Source: Rhizophagus clarus | Lineage: Eukaryota; Glomeromycota; Glomeromycetes; Glomerales; Glomeraceae | Direction: 5' to 3' | Assembly (NCBI GenBank): GCA_015698045.1 | Contig: BLAL01000156.1 | Coordinates: 1,178,001 to 1,242,000, forward strand | Length of the DNA: 64,000 nucleotides | Part shown: in pieces, positions 34,690 through 46,529 of the stretch | Layout of the letters: each line of letters starts with the position of its first letter | Numbering within the stretch: the stretch's first letter is position 1 | Program-made: the position numbers and the translations under genes | The notes under the pieces: generated by a model | What the model saw: only the letters and a program-made list of their open reading frames with translations | The model's database searches: none | Told to the model about the DNA's origin: nothing

Positions 34690-35290
34690 ATTGATTTATA
34701 GTCTTTTTTAGCAATTTTAGCTGATTTAAGCAATATTATACTATAATAAAACCATATTCATTTTTATTTGATTAAAAGCTTGTTGGGGATTTATATAGGA
34801 TCGGTTATGCTAATTTTATATTTACAGCCATAGGATTAACAAGGATTAGCCAGATATGATGTATGATGTATAACATAAAAATTTGTATCACCCTGGCTTC
34901 CAGATAGTTCCTGGTACTTTCTTGTAACCTTCCTATAACTCAAATTACAAGGATCGGCCAATCAGATTTTGTTTCCTCTGATCTAGCTAAGTCACAATTA
35001 AACAAAATTTTAATGAATATCTTATTTGAGAGTATTTATGTTATCTTAAAAAACAAGGAGGACACAAAACATATAACACTTTTAAAAAATCAAGGTAAAG
35101 CTCTTTATTATATTTTCAAAGTACATTCATGGTATAATAGCACAGTATAGAAAAAAAATACACTGATTAATGAAACAATAACAGTAGTGTGCAGAAGAGC
35201 CTAATGAATGCTAATATAGTTACTGCATATTATCCCTCACATTTAACGATCCTGATCTGATTGACCCATTAATCCAAAATCAATTTAATA
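34690..35290. other. AT-rich intergenic stretch
   Basis: No gene or repeat recognised. Confidence 0.5.
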
Positions 35291-35400
35291 AAAAAAAGTT
35301 CCATAATGTTTTTAATTAATCTAATGAAAAAACATTGCAAAACATTTTTTCAGTATATATTTATTAATAAAAAAATATTTCGCAATATTTTTTTGAAGTT
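35290..35400 (+). repeat. Left remnant of the 79-bp palindromic satellite
   Basis: About 1.3 units of the satellite that continues at 37125-38290; the 1.7-kb TIR element separates the two parts. Confidence 0.75.
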
Positions 35401-35739
35401 ATCTAGGTGCCATCCTGGGTGGTATCGGTTTTTCTGCCACCCCTATCACGTGACTTAAAAATATAATTTGATTGGCTAATTTTTAATCAGTTAATTTTTA
35501 ACTTTAAAATTTTTTTTCATAAAAAAAATTTTTGTAAGAATTAAATTTTGATAAAATACAATATAAATACAATAGTAAAACATCCGAAATAACTTAATAA
35601 ACTTTAGTAACTTTTTTATTAAAATTTGTAATTTTGTATTGTATCATATATGCTATAGATAAACAATTATTTATTTAGTTTACAGTACTAGTAATAAATG
35701 ACACGAATGACATCTAATAACAAATTACAATAGTAAAGA

Positions 35740-36770
35740 AAGAGATGTTTAATGAAAAGAAGTAAAAGGAATAAAGTAAAATAAGAAAGAAAATGAGGAA
35801 CAAAAAGAGAAATCGAGGATGAAGGGATGATGAAAGGAGAGATCAAGTAAGATAATGATGAAAAGAGTGATCAGGAATAAAAGAATGCTGAAAGGAGTGA
35901 TCAAGAATGAAAGAGGAACGAAATAAATGATCAAGGACGAGATAGTGATGCAAGGAGCAATCAAAGACAAAAAGAGAACGAAAAAAAAAGATCAAGGATG
36001 AAATAATGACAAAAAAGAAATGATTAAGGATGAAGGGGGCACAAAATAACAATCAAGGACGAAATAATGATGAAAGGGAAGATCAAGAATAAAGAGGGAA
36101 TGAAAGAAACGAAAATAATGATGAACAGAAAGATCAAGGATGAAGGGGAACAAAAGCAACGTTTAAGGATGAAATAATAATAAAAGGAAAGATCAAGGAT
36201 GAAGAAGGAACAAATGAAACGATCAAGGACAAAATAATGATGAAAGGAGCGATTAATGATGAAGAAGGAACGAAAGGAACAATCAAGGATGAAATAATGA
36301 TGAAAGGAGAGATCAAGGATGAGGGGGAAACAAAAGTAATGATTAATGATGAAATAATAATAAAAGGAGAGACCAAGGATGAAGAGGAAATAAAAGAAAC
36401 GATCAAGGACGAAAGGAATGATCAAAGATGAAAGAGAGAATAAAAGGAATGATCAAGAAGGAAAAGGGAATAAAAGGAACGATAAAGAATGAAAGGAAAA
36501 GCAAAAGAAACGAAAGTAGAAGCAAAAGAAACAATAAAAGATGAAAGTAATAGTAAAAAGAAATGATAAAGGACGAGAGGGAACAAAAAAATAATGAAGG
36601 ATGAAAAAATTATGAAAAGGTGTGATAAAGAACGAAATAAAAAATGAAAATACCCAAAACAAAATGAAAATAAAATCGCAAAAAAAGAAAAGCCCAGCCG
36701 AAAAAAAAAATAAGAAAAGATGGTTAGTTAAAGAAGGCAAATCTAAAGATTCAAAGTGTCTTGAACTTAC
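35740..36770 (-). repeat. 1-kb pyrimidine-rich (minus) repeat tract
   Basis: On the plus strand it is purine-rich, with units of about 55-60 bp such as GAACGATCAAGGATGAAATA plus AATGATGAAAGGAG. Long minus-strand frames here are low-complexity Phe/Ser/Ile and not credible genes. Confidence 0.8.
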
Positions 36771-36779
36771 CATTTACTG

Positions 36780-36990
36780 GAAACTTGACGACGAAGTCTA
36801 AAGCCGTTAACCGTCAAAAAGATTAACCTGCAAAAGAAAGTGTTAACGTTAATTAACAAAAAAAAAATTGACAATGCTGAAAAAGAAACTTACCAGAAGC
36901 TCCCAAGCCAAGAAAATAAGCACTTACAAAAAAAAGAACATTATTTAATGCTGATTTATAATAAAAAAAAACGATTTAAAAAAATAAAAC
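36780..36990 (-). other. Exon-like blocks with GTAAGT donors
   Basis: On the minus strand: a short block ending GGGAGCTTCTG before GTAAGTTTC (about 36890), an intron ending CTTTTGCAG at 36831-36838, a 57-nt block starting GTTAATCTTTTTGACGG, and a second donor GTAAGTTCAAG (about 36775). The pyrimidine tract follows. The layout parallels the array at 16.5-17.7 kb, but the blocks do not repeat. Confidence 0.4.
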
Positions 36991-37124
36991 ATACTGAAAG
37001 TAACAAAAGTAAAAAGCGGCAAAAAATTAAAAAAAATATCGCGTATAAAAAAACAAAATAAACAATTAATTTAGAATCACGTGATAGGGGTGGCAAAAAA
37101 TCATGTACCACCCAGGGTGGCACC

Positions 37125-38290
37125 AACAATTTTTCTATTTTTTTAATTAATTTTGTGAAAAAATATTGCGAAATGTTTTTTCAGTGTATTTGATTAATAA
37201 AAAAATGTTTCACAACATTTTTTTTAATTAGCTTTATGAAAAAATGTTGCAAACCATTTTTTCAGTATATTTTTACTAATAAAAAAATGTTTTGTAACAT
37301 TTTTTTAATTAATTTTGTGAAATAACGTTGCGAAACATTTTTTTCAATATATTTTATTAATAAAAAAACATTTTGCAACATTTTTTTAATTAATTTTTTG
37401 AAAAAATGTTGCAAAACATTTTTTTAGTGTATTTTATTAATAAAAAACATTTTGCAATGTTTTTTTTTTAATAGCTTTATGAAAAAACATTGCAAAATGT
37501 TTTTTCAGTATATTTTATTAATAAAAAACATTTCGCAATATTTTTTTTTAAATAGCTTTATGAAAAAATGTTGCGAAACATTTTTTCAGTATATTTTTAC
37601 TAATAAAAAAATGTTTTGCAACATTTTTTTAATTAATTTTGTGAAAAAACATTGTGAAACATTTTTTTAGTGTATTTGATTAATAAAAAAAACATTTCAC
37701 AACATTTTTTTAATTAATTTTGTGAAAAAATGGTGCGAAATATTTTTTCAGTGTATTTGATTAATAAAAAAATGTTTCGCAACATTTTTTTAATTAGCTT
37801 TATGAAAAAATGTTGCAAAATATTTTTTCAGTATATTTTTACTAATAAAAAAATGTTTCACATCATTTTTTAATTAATTTTGTAAAAAAACATTGCAAAA
37901 TATTTTTTCAGTATATTTTATTAATAAAAAAATGTTTCGCAATGTTTTTTTAATTAATTTTGTAAAAAAATATTGTTAAATGTTTTTTCAGTGTATTTGA
38001 TTAATAAAAAAACATTTTGCAATGTTTTTTTAATTAATTTTGTGAAAAAAATGTTGCAAAATATTTTTTCAGTGTATTTTATTAATAAAAAAACATTTTG
38101 CAATGTTTTTTTAATTAATTTTGTGAAAAAATGTTGCAAAATGTTTTTTCATGTATATTTATTAATAAAGAAATGTTTTGCAACATTTTTTTTAATTAGC
38201 TTTATAGAAAATGTTGCAAAATGTTTTTTCAGTATATTTTATTAATAAAAAAATGTTTCGCAACATTTTTTAATAGAAAATTTAATAAAA
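37125..38290 (+). repeat. 79-bp palindromic satellite, about 14 copies
   Basis: The unit contains AATGTTGCGAAACATT, TTTTTCAGTATATTTTATTA, then ATAAAAAAATGTTTCGCAAC, then ATTTTTTTAATTAATTTTGT. Each unit holds an inverted pair and could fold into a hairpin. Confidence 0.88.
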
Positions 38291-38339
38291 AAATATTTTT
38301 AGGACATTTTTTATTTAAAATATTCGTAATAAAACTTCA

Positions 38340-38500
38340 GATAATTGGGTTTATCCAATTACCTGAAGTGACCTGAATACTTTCAGGTCAAACAGATCAG
38401 GTCAGATCAGAACAAGTTATTCAACCTGACCTGACCTGAAAAAAATTATTTGGTTTAGGTTAACAATGTAACCTGACCTGATCCAACCTATTCAGAACTT
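38340..38500. repeat. TCAGGTC / GACCTGA short repeats
   Basis: More than ten AGGTCA-like words in both orientations within 160 bp (for example ACCTGACCTGACCTGA). Confidence 0.7.
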
Positions 38501-38509
38501 TAAATAGAG

Positions 38510-39165
38510 ACAAAGTCATTCTTGGAAACCTCGATCACAAAAATTACATTTCTATTTTGACTATTACGGAAAAAAAGATTGTTAATAGTAGACATTTTGC
38601 TTCTTGTTATCTATCAGTAATAAGCCTAATAGTGAGAAAATTTTGTTCCCATACATACATAACTTCTGGCATATACATTATTTTAGCGAAGCACTTACAG
38701 GTAAATTTTTGCTAAAAGTTGGCTGAACTTTCACATATCTCTACATGCTTTATATCTTGCTGGAAAACAGTTAAGGAGATATGAGGCATAATTAGTATTG
38801 TTGTCTGATACCAAGAGTCCTATGAAAGCGCATGTAAGCAGAATTTTCAAACTCTTTCATATGGAGATCTACCAGAGAGACTATAGTTGGTTTTACACCT
38901 GGCGATCTCAAAATTGTGAATTCTTTAGATCTTTATAACATATACTTTTGCTGGCGCTATTTACTTTTAGAGTTGGTTCTGTGTTGCTTGTAAACATTCT
39001 TTCACATTTTCTCATGATTGTTTGGGGAAAAAAATAAAGAATAAAGGTTAATATATTTTTTGAATATATATGCAAAAATTATTATGTTGCATAAGATCTG
39101 TCTGGTGATCCACTTATTTTTTTGTCATACAGGAGTGGCCCAGCAAAAAATCTTCCAAGCTGGTG
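38510..39165. other. Unassigned stretch
   Basis: Less AT-biased than its surroundings, but no frame or motif I can defend. Confidence 0.4.
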
Positions 39166-39173
39166 ATTACCGC

Positions 39174-40757
39174 AGGACCCAGAAATATACATACAGGGGT
39201 AGGGTATACAGATGCGTCGCCATCATAGTGGAATTAGACGGAGTAAAGTTTTGATTTGCGTACAATTTAAGAATTTTTCATCCATAGTTAGGCATCAAGA
39301 TTGCGTATTTTTTATCAAAATTTTTATATGTAAAAAATTAGGTTGCGTATTTTTGGGCTAATCTTATATATATAATATATTTACTATACCGATATCCGCA
39401 ATCCGTGGAATTAGCTAAAATTAGGATTTTCATAAAAATTTAACTATTTAACAAAAATTATGTTAAACAAACCTCAATTAATTTTTGCGTTACAATGTTC
39501 AGATGATTCGAATTTATTAAAAAATAAAAAAAAATTTTTAAAAACAATAAGAATAACTACTTCTTTTTTCAATCACTTTTTAATCACTTTTTTGTTAAAA
39601 AGTTTATAAATATATAAAGTGATTATTTTTAAATAGTAAGTAAAAAAAAAAAAATTAATATTTTCTACACATGAAAAATTATTTTTTTATTCGTTTTTAT
39701 CTTAAGTTTTCTTTTTTTTTGTAAGATATTTATAAAATAAAAGTGTGAATTATAAATATAATAGGACTTTTAAAAGTTTTTTTTTAACTTTAAATAAACT
39801 AATTTTATATTTCTAATTTTTTAATTTTTAATATTTATTTTAATAGATTTACTATTTAATTTAAAGTCTTAAATAGCGAATAAAGGTCTTTTAAATAAGG
39901 TAACAATAATTCAAAATCTCTTATTATAATAATTTTAAATTTTTTATGTCGGACTTTAATTCAAGTTACAAAATCGTGAATATTTCAGCTTCTACGTATG
40001 CTAATATTATAATTTTATGTTCATTTGAAAGGTGAGCACTTACTCGATCGTGACGAACAAAGATCTTTGAAATTGAATCACTAGGTGCGGAGATATTCAC
40101 GTTCAAAGTTAAAGATTAAAAATAAATCTATTTTACGCATTTACTCGGCAACCAGTGATTCAATCGTTAAGATTTTATATTCATTAGATAGATCTTGGTT
40201 TCCTCTTTCGAATGAATATAAATTTAGCATCTTAGCGCAGATATTCGCGATGTTATTCACAGTTTTGTCACAACAATTTCAATTCGATTTTTTAAATTTT
40301 AAAATTATTATGTTAAAAAAATAAAAATCATATGACAATTAATTTTATTTTTTTTATAGATCTATTAGTTTTACTTAACTGGTAATTTTTATTTGTATAA
40401 AAATATTAATTTTTTGAATGTAAAAGTCTAATTCCAAAAATTGGCCCATATGTGTTAACCGCATTGTAATACATATTTAGTACTAATTGAAAGAAATTTC
40501 TAAGGGTTAAAAAGTGAAATTTTAGAAAAATATTATTGAAAAAATGGTAAATTAGAATAAATTCTATTTATAAATAATATAGAAATCATAATAAATAATT
40601 TATAACTTAATGTCTGAAATTTTATTTGCGTATTTTTGCAGGATTTTCAATATCAGGTGTCAATTATGCGTACTACTCATATAAAAAGTCTCTGCGTACA
40701 GCTCATAGTAAAAAAATTTTTCGCCACCTGACCCTTATATATATATTTCTGGGTCCT
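39174..40757. mobile_element. 1.6-kb noncoding TIR element with 8-bp target duplication
   Basis: Ends: left AGGACCCAGAAATATACATA, right reversed AGGACCCAGAAATATATATA. ATTACCGC flanks both sides exactly (39166-39173 and 40758-40765). The interior is AT-rich with no convincing ORF. It lies a few bases past the stop codon of the LRR gene (40772-41850, minus). Confidence 0.85.
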
Positions 40758-40771
40758 ATTACCGCTCTAGA

Positions 40772-41850
40772 CTAGCTAGATTCTGATTCAGTTTCAGAGC
40801 TAGAAGATTTTAAACCAGAACAGTAATCTTCATCAAAATTTTCAATATGAATATTTGGATTTAGCTGGTCCATAGCTTTTTTACTAATATTTTCATATCT
40901 TTCCAAATTTAGAATTTTTAAATTAAGACATGAGTGAGCAATTTCTTTAATAGTCATAATAGTAATATTGCAGAAAGCAAGGCTAAGTTGTTAGAGGTTC
41001 AGGCAGGAACGTATAACATTACAAATTAATGGTTTACTAACAAAATCACAGCCACCTAGATCAAGATATTCTAATTTATGACAAGTATAGGCCAGCGCTT
41101 CAGTAACCTCATTACCAATATCATTATGGCCGATCTCTAAATATCTTAAATTTGGAAATGCTCTAATGATAGCTACAATTAATGCATCATTATGGAAAGC
41201 CATAGCCCCACTAAAATCAAGATACTCTATTTTGAAGCATCTTCGCATTGAAGTATTAGTATTTTTGACATCCCCCTTACTATATAAAATATCAAATTTT
41301 TGTAAATTTGGACATGAGTTTAAGATACAACTTATAGATTTATCTGTAATCCACCTCGCTTTGGCAAAATAAAACTCTTGTATATCATGACAAATTTCTG
41401 CAATTTCAAACAAAGATTTATTAGTAATATTTCTGCAGAATGAAATATTTAGATATTCTAATTTACAATATGAACATATGATTGCATGTAAGCCTTTATC
41501 AGTTATTGCTTGAGCATCCCATAGGTTGAGATATTTCAAATTAGAATATGATTCTGCTATTATAGATAGTGCTATATCACTAAAACCTTCGCTATTTTTG
41601 AAATCCAAATGAATTATATTTGGAAAGCTATCCACAATATACTTTTTATTTTTTTATCCAAAAGTGAATAGTAATAAGTAATTTCTGGATAGGTTACATT
41701 TGAGACATAAGCTGGTTTATTCTTTCTGCACACTATTTTTACAAATTTTTCCAACTGAAAACTATTCTTCACATTATAGCTATATCTCTGGTTATTCCCT
41801 TTTAGCTCGATGCATTTCCATAGAATAGGAGCACCGCATCTGTATCATAC
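40772..41850 (-). pseudogene. F-box/LRR-like protein gene, one frameshift and one stop
   Basis: From about 41850 the frame reads APILWKCIELKG and CRKNKPAYVSNVTYPEI, as in the region after the F-box in fungal LRR proteins. A one-base shift in the A-run at about 41645 leads to ten or so leucine-rich repeats (LKYLNLWDAQAITDKGL, LEYLNISFCRNITNKSL). A TAA at about 40990 interrupts the penultimate repeat, and the frame continues to a Ser/Glu-rich tail ending at 40772. Such proteins are substrate adaptors of SCF ubiquitin ligases. The F-box itself would lie upstream and is not visible. Confidence 0.6.
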
Positions 41851-42026
41851 ATAATCAGAAAACAAATAGAATGGGGTAAAGAGATTTATCTATCAATAAG
41901 AAATGTAAAATCTGTTCTAATACCTCTGGTAAATAAAAGATGGTTAAATGCATCATAAATAGTTTGTATTATATATTGTATCTTTAAACAAAAAATAAAA
42001 TTGGCCAAGCCTAATTCACTGGTAGA

Positions 42027-42660
42027 TCACTGCTTCAAACTAATCCTTTCCACTATGTCATCTAATGCAAGTGCTTGTAACCCATCCAAACAAACTTTTA
42101 ATATATCTTCAGGTGATAATCCTCTGAAGAATAGAATTTTAAGAAGCCATTCTGGATAGTCATTGCTTAAATTACACTCTTTCAGTTTCGAATAATATTC
42201 CTTTACCATATAATTGCCTTGAACTATTCTACCAAATAAAAAATCTATTCTTTTGGACAATTCAAGATTTGCCTCGCTTTCTCATATATCATTTATACTG
42301 CGAGAATTTTTTAGTTCCTGTTCTGAAAGATACTTTAGAATAAATGATATTAATTCTGGCAGAAGCTGTTCTAATAAATTAACTATATGCATTTTTTATA
42401 TGGTTAGAATATCTTTTGATCGAAAAAAAAGTAAAATACAATATTGGAAAGCTTTCATCCTGATTGAAAGATCTTAACTTTCTTTGGTCACGTCCTTCTT
42501 TGTTGCTTATGAGAGACAGCTTTTTTTTCTCTTACCTCAATTATTTCTGAATCAGAATCTTCAAAAGACTCAGATGAATAGTAGGAATCCTTACCTTTTT
42601 TACTAATTAGCGAGGGAACTATTTCATGTTTTTTTTTCTTTTTTTTTTTTAATGTTAATA
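42027..42660 (-). pseudogene. Gag-like fragment
   Basis: The intact piece (42260-42027) contains FGRIVQGNYMVKEYYSKLK and LFFRGLSPEDILKV, the pattern of a retrotransposon gag. Upstream a charged region (SSESFEDSDSEIIEVREKKK) appears in broken frames. No downstream enzymatic domain. Confidence 0.4.
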
Positions 42661-42862
42661 ACGTACTATCATTTTATTAAGTTGAGAGAGAATTACAAAA
42701 GAAATCACTTCTAACTAATTATGAGTACTCCCAATTATAGATCAGTCCTATCATCCACCAAAAAACATTATTATAAAAGTAAAAAGATAAAAGGAAAATG
42801 AAACAAAAAAGAAAATTTTCTATATCTAATGGAGAAACAAAGTAAAATCCTATAAATTATTT

Positions 42863-44429
42863 CTAATATTGAGACTGTTTCTGAATAAAAGTCATCAAAA
42901 CTTTTTTTATTTCCACAATTTCTGCGTGTAATTGTTTCTTAGAAAGTTTTTTTGGGAGAGAAGGGCCATTGCTTAGTTTGTTCTTAATCTTCTTCGTCTT
43001 AATCTTCTTAGCCATTTTATGTCCATTAGATGATTTAAATGAGTCTTTCATTAGACTCTTTATGGGAACACGATTGGAACCTGTAGCCACAGAGCAGCTT
43101 GAACTATATTTCTTAAAGCTCTTCGAGGCTGAAGTGGGAAGTTTGTTGTTAGCTTTACCTGTACTATTACTTCACGCTTGCTGATGACTTCTCTGAGCAG
43201 TAATAAAGGACGGAACAGTGTGGCAACACCAACTAAGTTTTACTCCACTCCAAAATGACCCTTTACTTAATAATGACTGTAGGTCATCCCACGTTTCAAA
43301 GTAAGCAATCATCTTATACTTACCATCCAGATTCTTGACTTCCTTAAAAGCCTTAATATGTAGGGGATTTATAAAATTTGTGAGGTTCTCTTTTAAGGAT
43401 AGCGCTGAAGCTGTCATGTTGACCAGTAGATTCATGACAACAGCTTGGAATCTTTCTCTTTCTTTATGTTCATGGAGAGACCAAGCAGCAGGGAACCATC
43501 TAACCATGATAGGGCCAAGGGGAGCGATCCAAAGGCGATTTTTTTCTCAAGTAGAAAAAGTGTACATAATCTCTAACTTACATCTTACAGTCTTGTACTT
43601 CTTCTGTTTCTTGACCGTTACTGAGATAATGTTGCCCTAAACCTTTAGATGTTCAAGAAGCTCAACATTATCCCACTTGGCAGAAATATCATAAACCAGA
43701 ATATCACGAACGTATTGTCTAAGACTTGGATTGGGATGATAACCAGTGATAATGTGAGTAGCATCTGGATCTGACTCTTTAGATTTCACTTTCTTAATCT
43801 TTGGCTCAAAAAATTTGGCGTCAGGTTTTAAGGTAGAACTGGAAGAGAGAGTGAGCATAACAACAGGCTGCAGAATCACCAGATCAGGTACTGGGGTTGT
43901 GGTAGCTGTAGTATAATCCACTTGTTTCACAAATTCAGCCTTATGTTTATCTTTCCTCCAAGAAGTTCCTTCCTCATTCTGATTGGAGTTGGAAGATATT
44001 TGATTGGTGTTCATCATTTTGAGAAATTTCCATTTCCATAAAATAATCTGAGAGGCGTCTATTTGAATCTAGTAATTGCTGGGCTCTGTCCATCTGTTGT
44101 AGAATTCCAGAACTGGCTAATAATTGCATCTTAACCGCAGCAGCTTTGAAGCCAGCGCCAAAAAACTTTGAGAAGAGGTAGAGCAAGTTCTTACTGAAGC
44201 CTTTGTAAGAAGCCATGTCATCAAGATACTGTTTCAGCTGGAGGTCATTCTTAAAAAGCCCAGTCATCTGTAGTTGGTACTCATCTTTACCCACGTCTTT
44301 GGCAAAAAGTGACAAGTGAGATAGAGACCAGTTGGAACTAGTGACAACAGCATCAAAACATTCATAATACTCTTTATATAAAGCACTTTTAATAAAGTTG
44401 GCAGTAGGGTTAGAAGTTGGTGAAAACAT
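42863..44429 (-). pseudogene. LINE ORF1-like RNA-binding protein, frameshifted
   Basis: One long gene: N-terminal helical part (44429-43977, MFSPTSNPTANFIKSALYKE), a frameshift at about 44010, then a region with two RRM-like segments (PDATHIITGYHP to NIISVTVKKQKK; IAPLGPIMVRWFPAAWSLHE) and a basic C-terminus ending QKQSQY. In-frame stops occur at about 43637 (TAG), 43545 (TGA) and 43179 (TGA). I recall the family as ORF1 of Rhizophagus non-LTR elements; the RNA-binding role follows from that assignment. No reverse transcriptase was found beside it. Confidence 0.5.
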
Positions 44430-44464
44430 TTTGAAAGTAAGAATAAAAGTTATTAGTTCCCAAG

Positions 44465-44782
44465 GGTACTATTTCTACAAAAAATGAAAAATTATTTTTT
44501 GGCGAGTTCTAAAATGTATGGAGTGGGAAAGAGTTTTAACTATTTCATGTATTAAGTTGACCACAGTTTCCATATCTACACATTTGTCCAGATCTTCTAT
44601 TTCAGCTTCCAATGAATTAATCCTCCTTTTAAGCTTTATATATTCAAAATGATAATTTTCTTATTATTTCTCAAGCCCTGAATCTGGCTAGAGAGTGTTT
44701 TATATGTTCCTGCATTCTGCTCATCCAGTCCAAATAACCTGGCCATGTTTTCTGTATATCTGATAACTTCCTGCTCGCTAGA
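44465..44782 (-). pseudogene. Coiled-coil gene relic interrupted by Tc1 copy 2
   Basis: Coding-like segment EQEVIRYTENMARLFGLDEQ then GTYKTLSSQIQGLRNNKK on the minus strand, with broken frames afterwards. Tc1 copy 2 sits at its upstream end; a few matching-phase codons (DQNHSSDI) lie beyond it at about 46430-46460. Confidence 0.35.
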
Positions 44783-44784
44783 TA

Positions 44785-46425
44785 CAGTGACTCGTATAAA
44801 TAAATACACCAAAATATTTTAAACAGTAAATCACGTGTTTATCGATCAAAATAAATCTGTTTAATCTCATTTTTTCAAAATAAATAATATATATGTAGAT
44901 TTTAACATATAAAAGCTAATCCCTTTCCTGTATAATAAAAAAAATCCATTACGTCATTTTCTTTCTCTAAACCATGGTGCGTTACTTTTGCCACTTTTTT
45001 TTAAAAAAAAAATTGTTAGAAAAAAATTTTTTTTTTATAATTAATAATAAATAATAATAAAAACATTTTACACACCTACCCCTTTACCAAAATAAATAAA
45101 TAATATTTTTTTATAAACTATAGACTAGACTCACTATAAAACAAAGAGCGCAGGCAATTATAATGATTGAGCGTGACTTTGCCTCAAGAGAAATTGCCGT
45201 TAAAATTGGTTGTGAAAGTTACACAATGATACTAAGGCTTAAAAAGAAGTATGAATGAAAGACAAGAAACGTTTAGGCTGACCACGAATGTTAAATGGGT
45301 GCCATGAACGTACTATTATAAGACGTTTGGCCAATGGAGAATATTCTACCGCCATTTTATTAACAAAATCTTTATAAGTTAATAAAAATATTGAGGTCAG
45401 TGCTGACACTGTATGTAGAATATTAACGAGAAATGGTTTAGTTTCTAGGGTAAAGCATAAGAAGCCACTTTTGTTCAAAAAATATCAAATTAAATGGCTT
45501 AATTTTGCCAAAAGATTTAAGAATTGGACAATAAGCAACTGGAGCAAGGTGGTGTGGTCTGATGAGTCTAAATTTCAAATATTTGGGTTAGATGAACATC
45601 AGTATTGCTGGAAAAAACTTGGGGAGCTGCTTAAAAATACCCATGTCAAACCTACAGTTAAGTTTGGTGGGGTAGTATTTTTGTATAGGGGTATTTCACT
45701 TCTCATGGTATTGGTTTCCTATGTAGAATCGATGGAGGCCTTGATGCTGAACTTTATTGCCAAATATTGGATGAAGACCTCATGGAGACACTTCAGTATT
45801 ATGAATTAAATGTTTCAGACATTGTCTTTCAGCAAGATAATGATCTGAAACATACTGCTATTCTCACTAAGCAATGGTTTGATGATAATAATGTTGAGAT
45901 TTTTTCATGGCCACCTCAATCCCCTGACTTAAATCTCATAGAATACCTCTGAAATGATGTAGACCATCAACTTAGAGCGTTAGACATCGAAATTAGGGGA
46001 AAGGAATCGTTGTGAAAACATGTTTTTCAAATTTGGAATGAAACGGCATTGGAGACATACACTAAACTAATTGAGACAATGCCAGAAAGAATCCAAGATA
46101 TTATTAATGCTAAAGGTGGTTATATAAGATGGTAAAAATATTTTTAGGATCTTTTTAGTAATATTTTTTTAGTTTTTTTTTTAAAAAAACCTTAATTTTT
46201 ATAATAATGCAAAATGTGCATAAATGACGCATTATGATTTTAATAAATATTGTGTAAATAAAGTAAAACCAGTTTATTAAATATTACTATATTTATTATA
46301 TTTTAAATACTTTTACACTATATTATATATAAAATAAATATTATATTTATATATATTCATATTATCAATAAATATGTAATTTAATGTTTAACATTGGTAT
46401 GGTGCGTTACTTATGCGAGCCACTG
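44785..46425 (+). mobile_element. Tc1/mariner element, copy 2 (1641 bp)
   Basis: Ends CAGTGACTCGTATAAATAAA (left) and, reversed, CAGTGGCTCGCATAAGTAAC (right), flanked by TA at 44783-44784 and 46426-46427. Same family as copy 1, with similar ends and transposase. Confidence 0.87.
45130..46134 (+). pseudogene. Tc1-type transposase, copy 2, broken
   Basis: Same domain order as copy 1: HTH (QRAQAIIMIERD, SREIAVKIG), Asp in WSDESKFQIF, Asp in QQDNDLKHTA, Glu in PDLNLIEYL. Lesions include TGA at about 45255 and 45279, a TAG and frame change at about 45684, and TGA codons at about 45950 and 46013. The stop at about 45279 is at the same site as one in copy 1. Confidence 0.78.
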
Positions 46426-46529
46426 TATATCAGATGAATGATTTTGATCAGTTACCATTTTCGTGATATTTTATATATGATATATCTTATCTTGAATGAA
46501 AAAAATAAAATTAATAAATGATATCCTGA

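Larger units (their letters stand above)
35406..37124. mobile_element. 1.7-kb TIR element with purine/pyrimidine tract and microexons
   Basis: The left end reads GGTGCCATCCTGGGTGGTA, the right end reversed GGTGCCACCCTGGGTGGTA. Both continue with TGCCACCCCTATCACGTGA, giving about 50-bp inverted ends. A 9-bp TATTTTTTT occurs about 17 bp outside each end (35384-35392 and 37136-37144) but is low-complexity. The interior has exon-like blocks with GTAAGT donors on the minus strand and a 1-kb pyrimidine tract. No transposase. Confidence 0.7.

Noticed and set aside
35749..36773. Several minus-strand ORFs of 69-133 codons
   Set aside because: Low-complexity translation of the repetitive pyrimidine tract in more than one frame.
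35384..37144. TATTTTTTT as a firm 9-bp target duplication of the 1.7-kb element
   Set aside because: It is a T-run in an AT-rich satellite and lies 17 bp outside the good inverted match; chance is likely.
37452..38245. ORFs with repeated FLINFVKK words
   Set aside because: Translation of the 79-bp satellite, open on both strands.
38340..38500. AGGTCA half-sites as nuclear-receptor elements
   Set aside because: Fungi lack these receptors; the words form a simple repeat.
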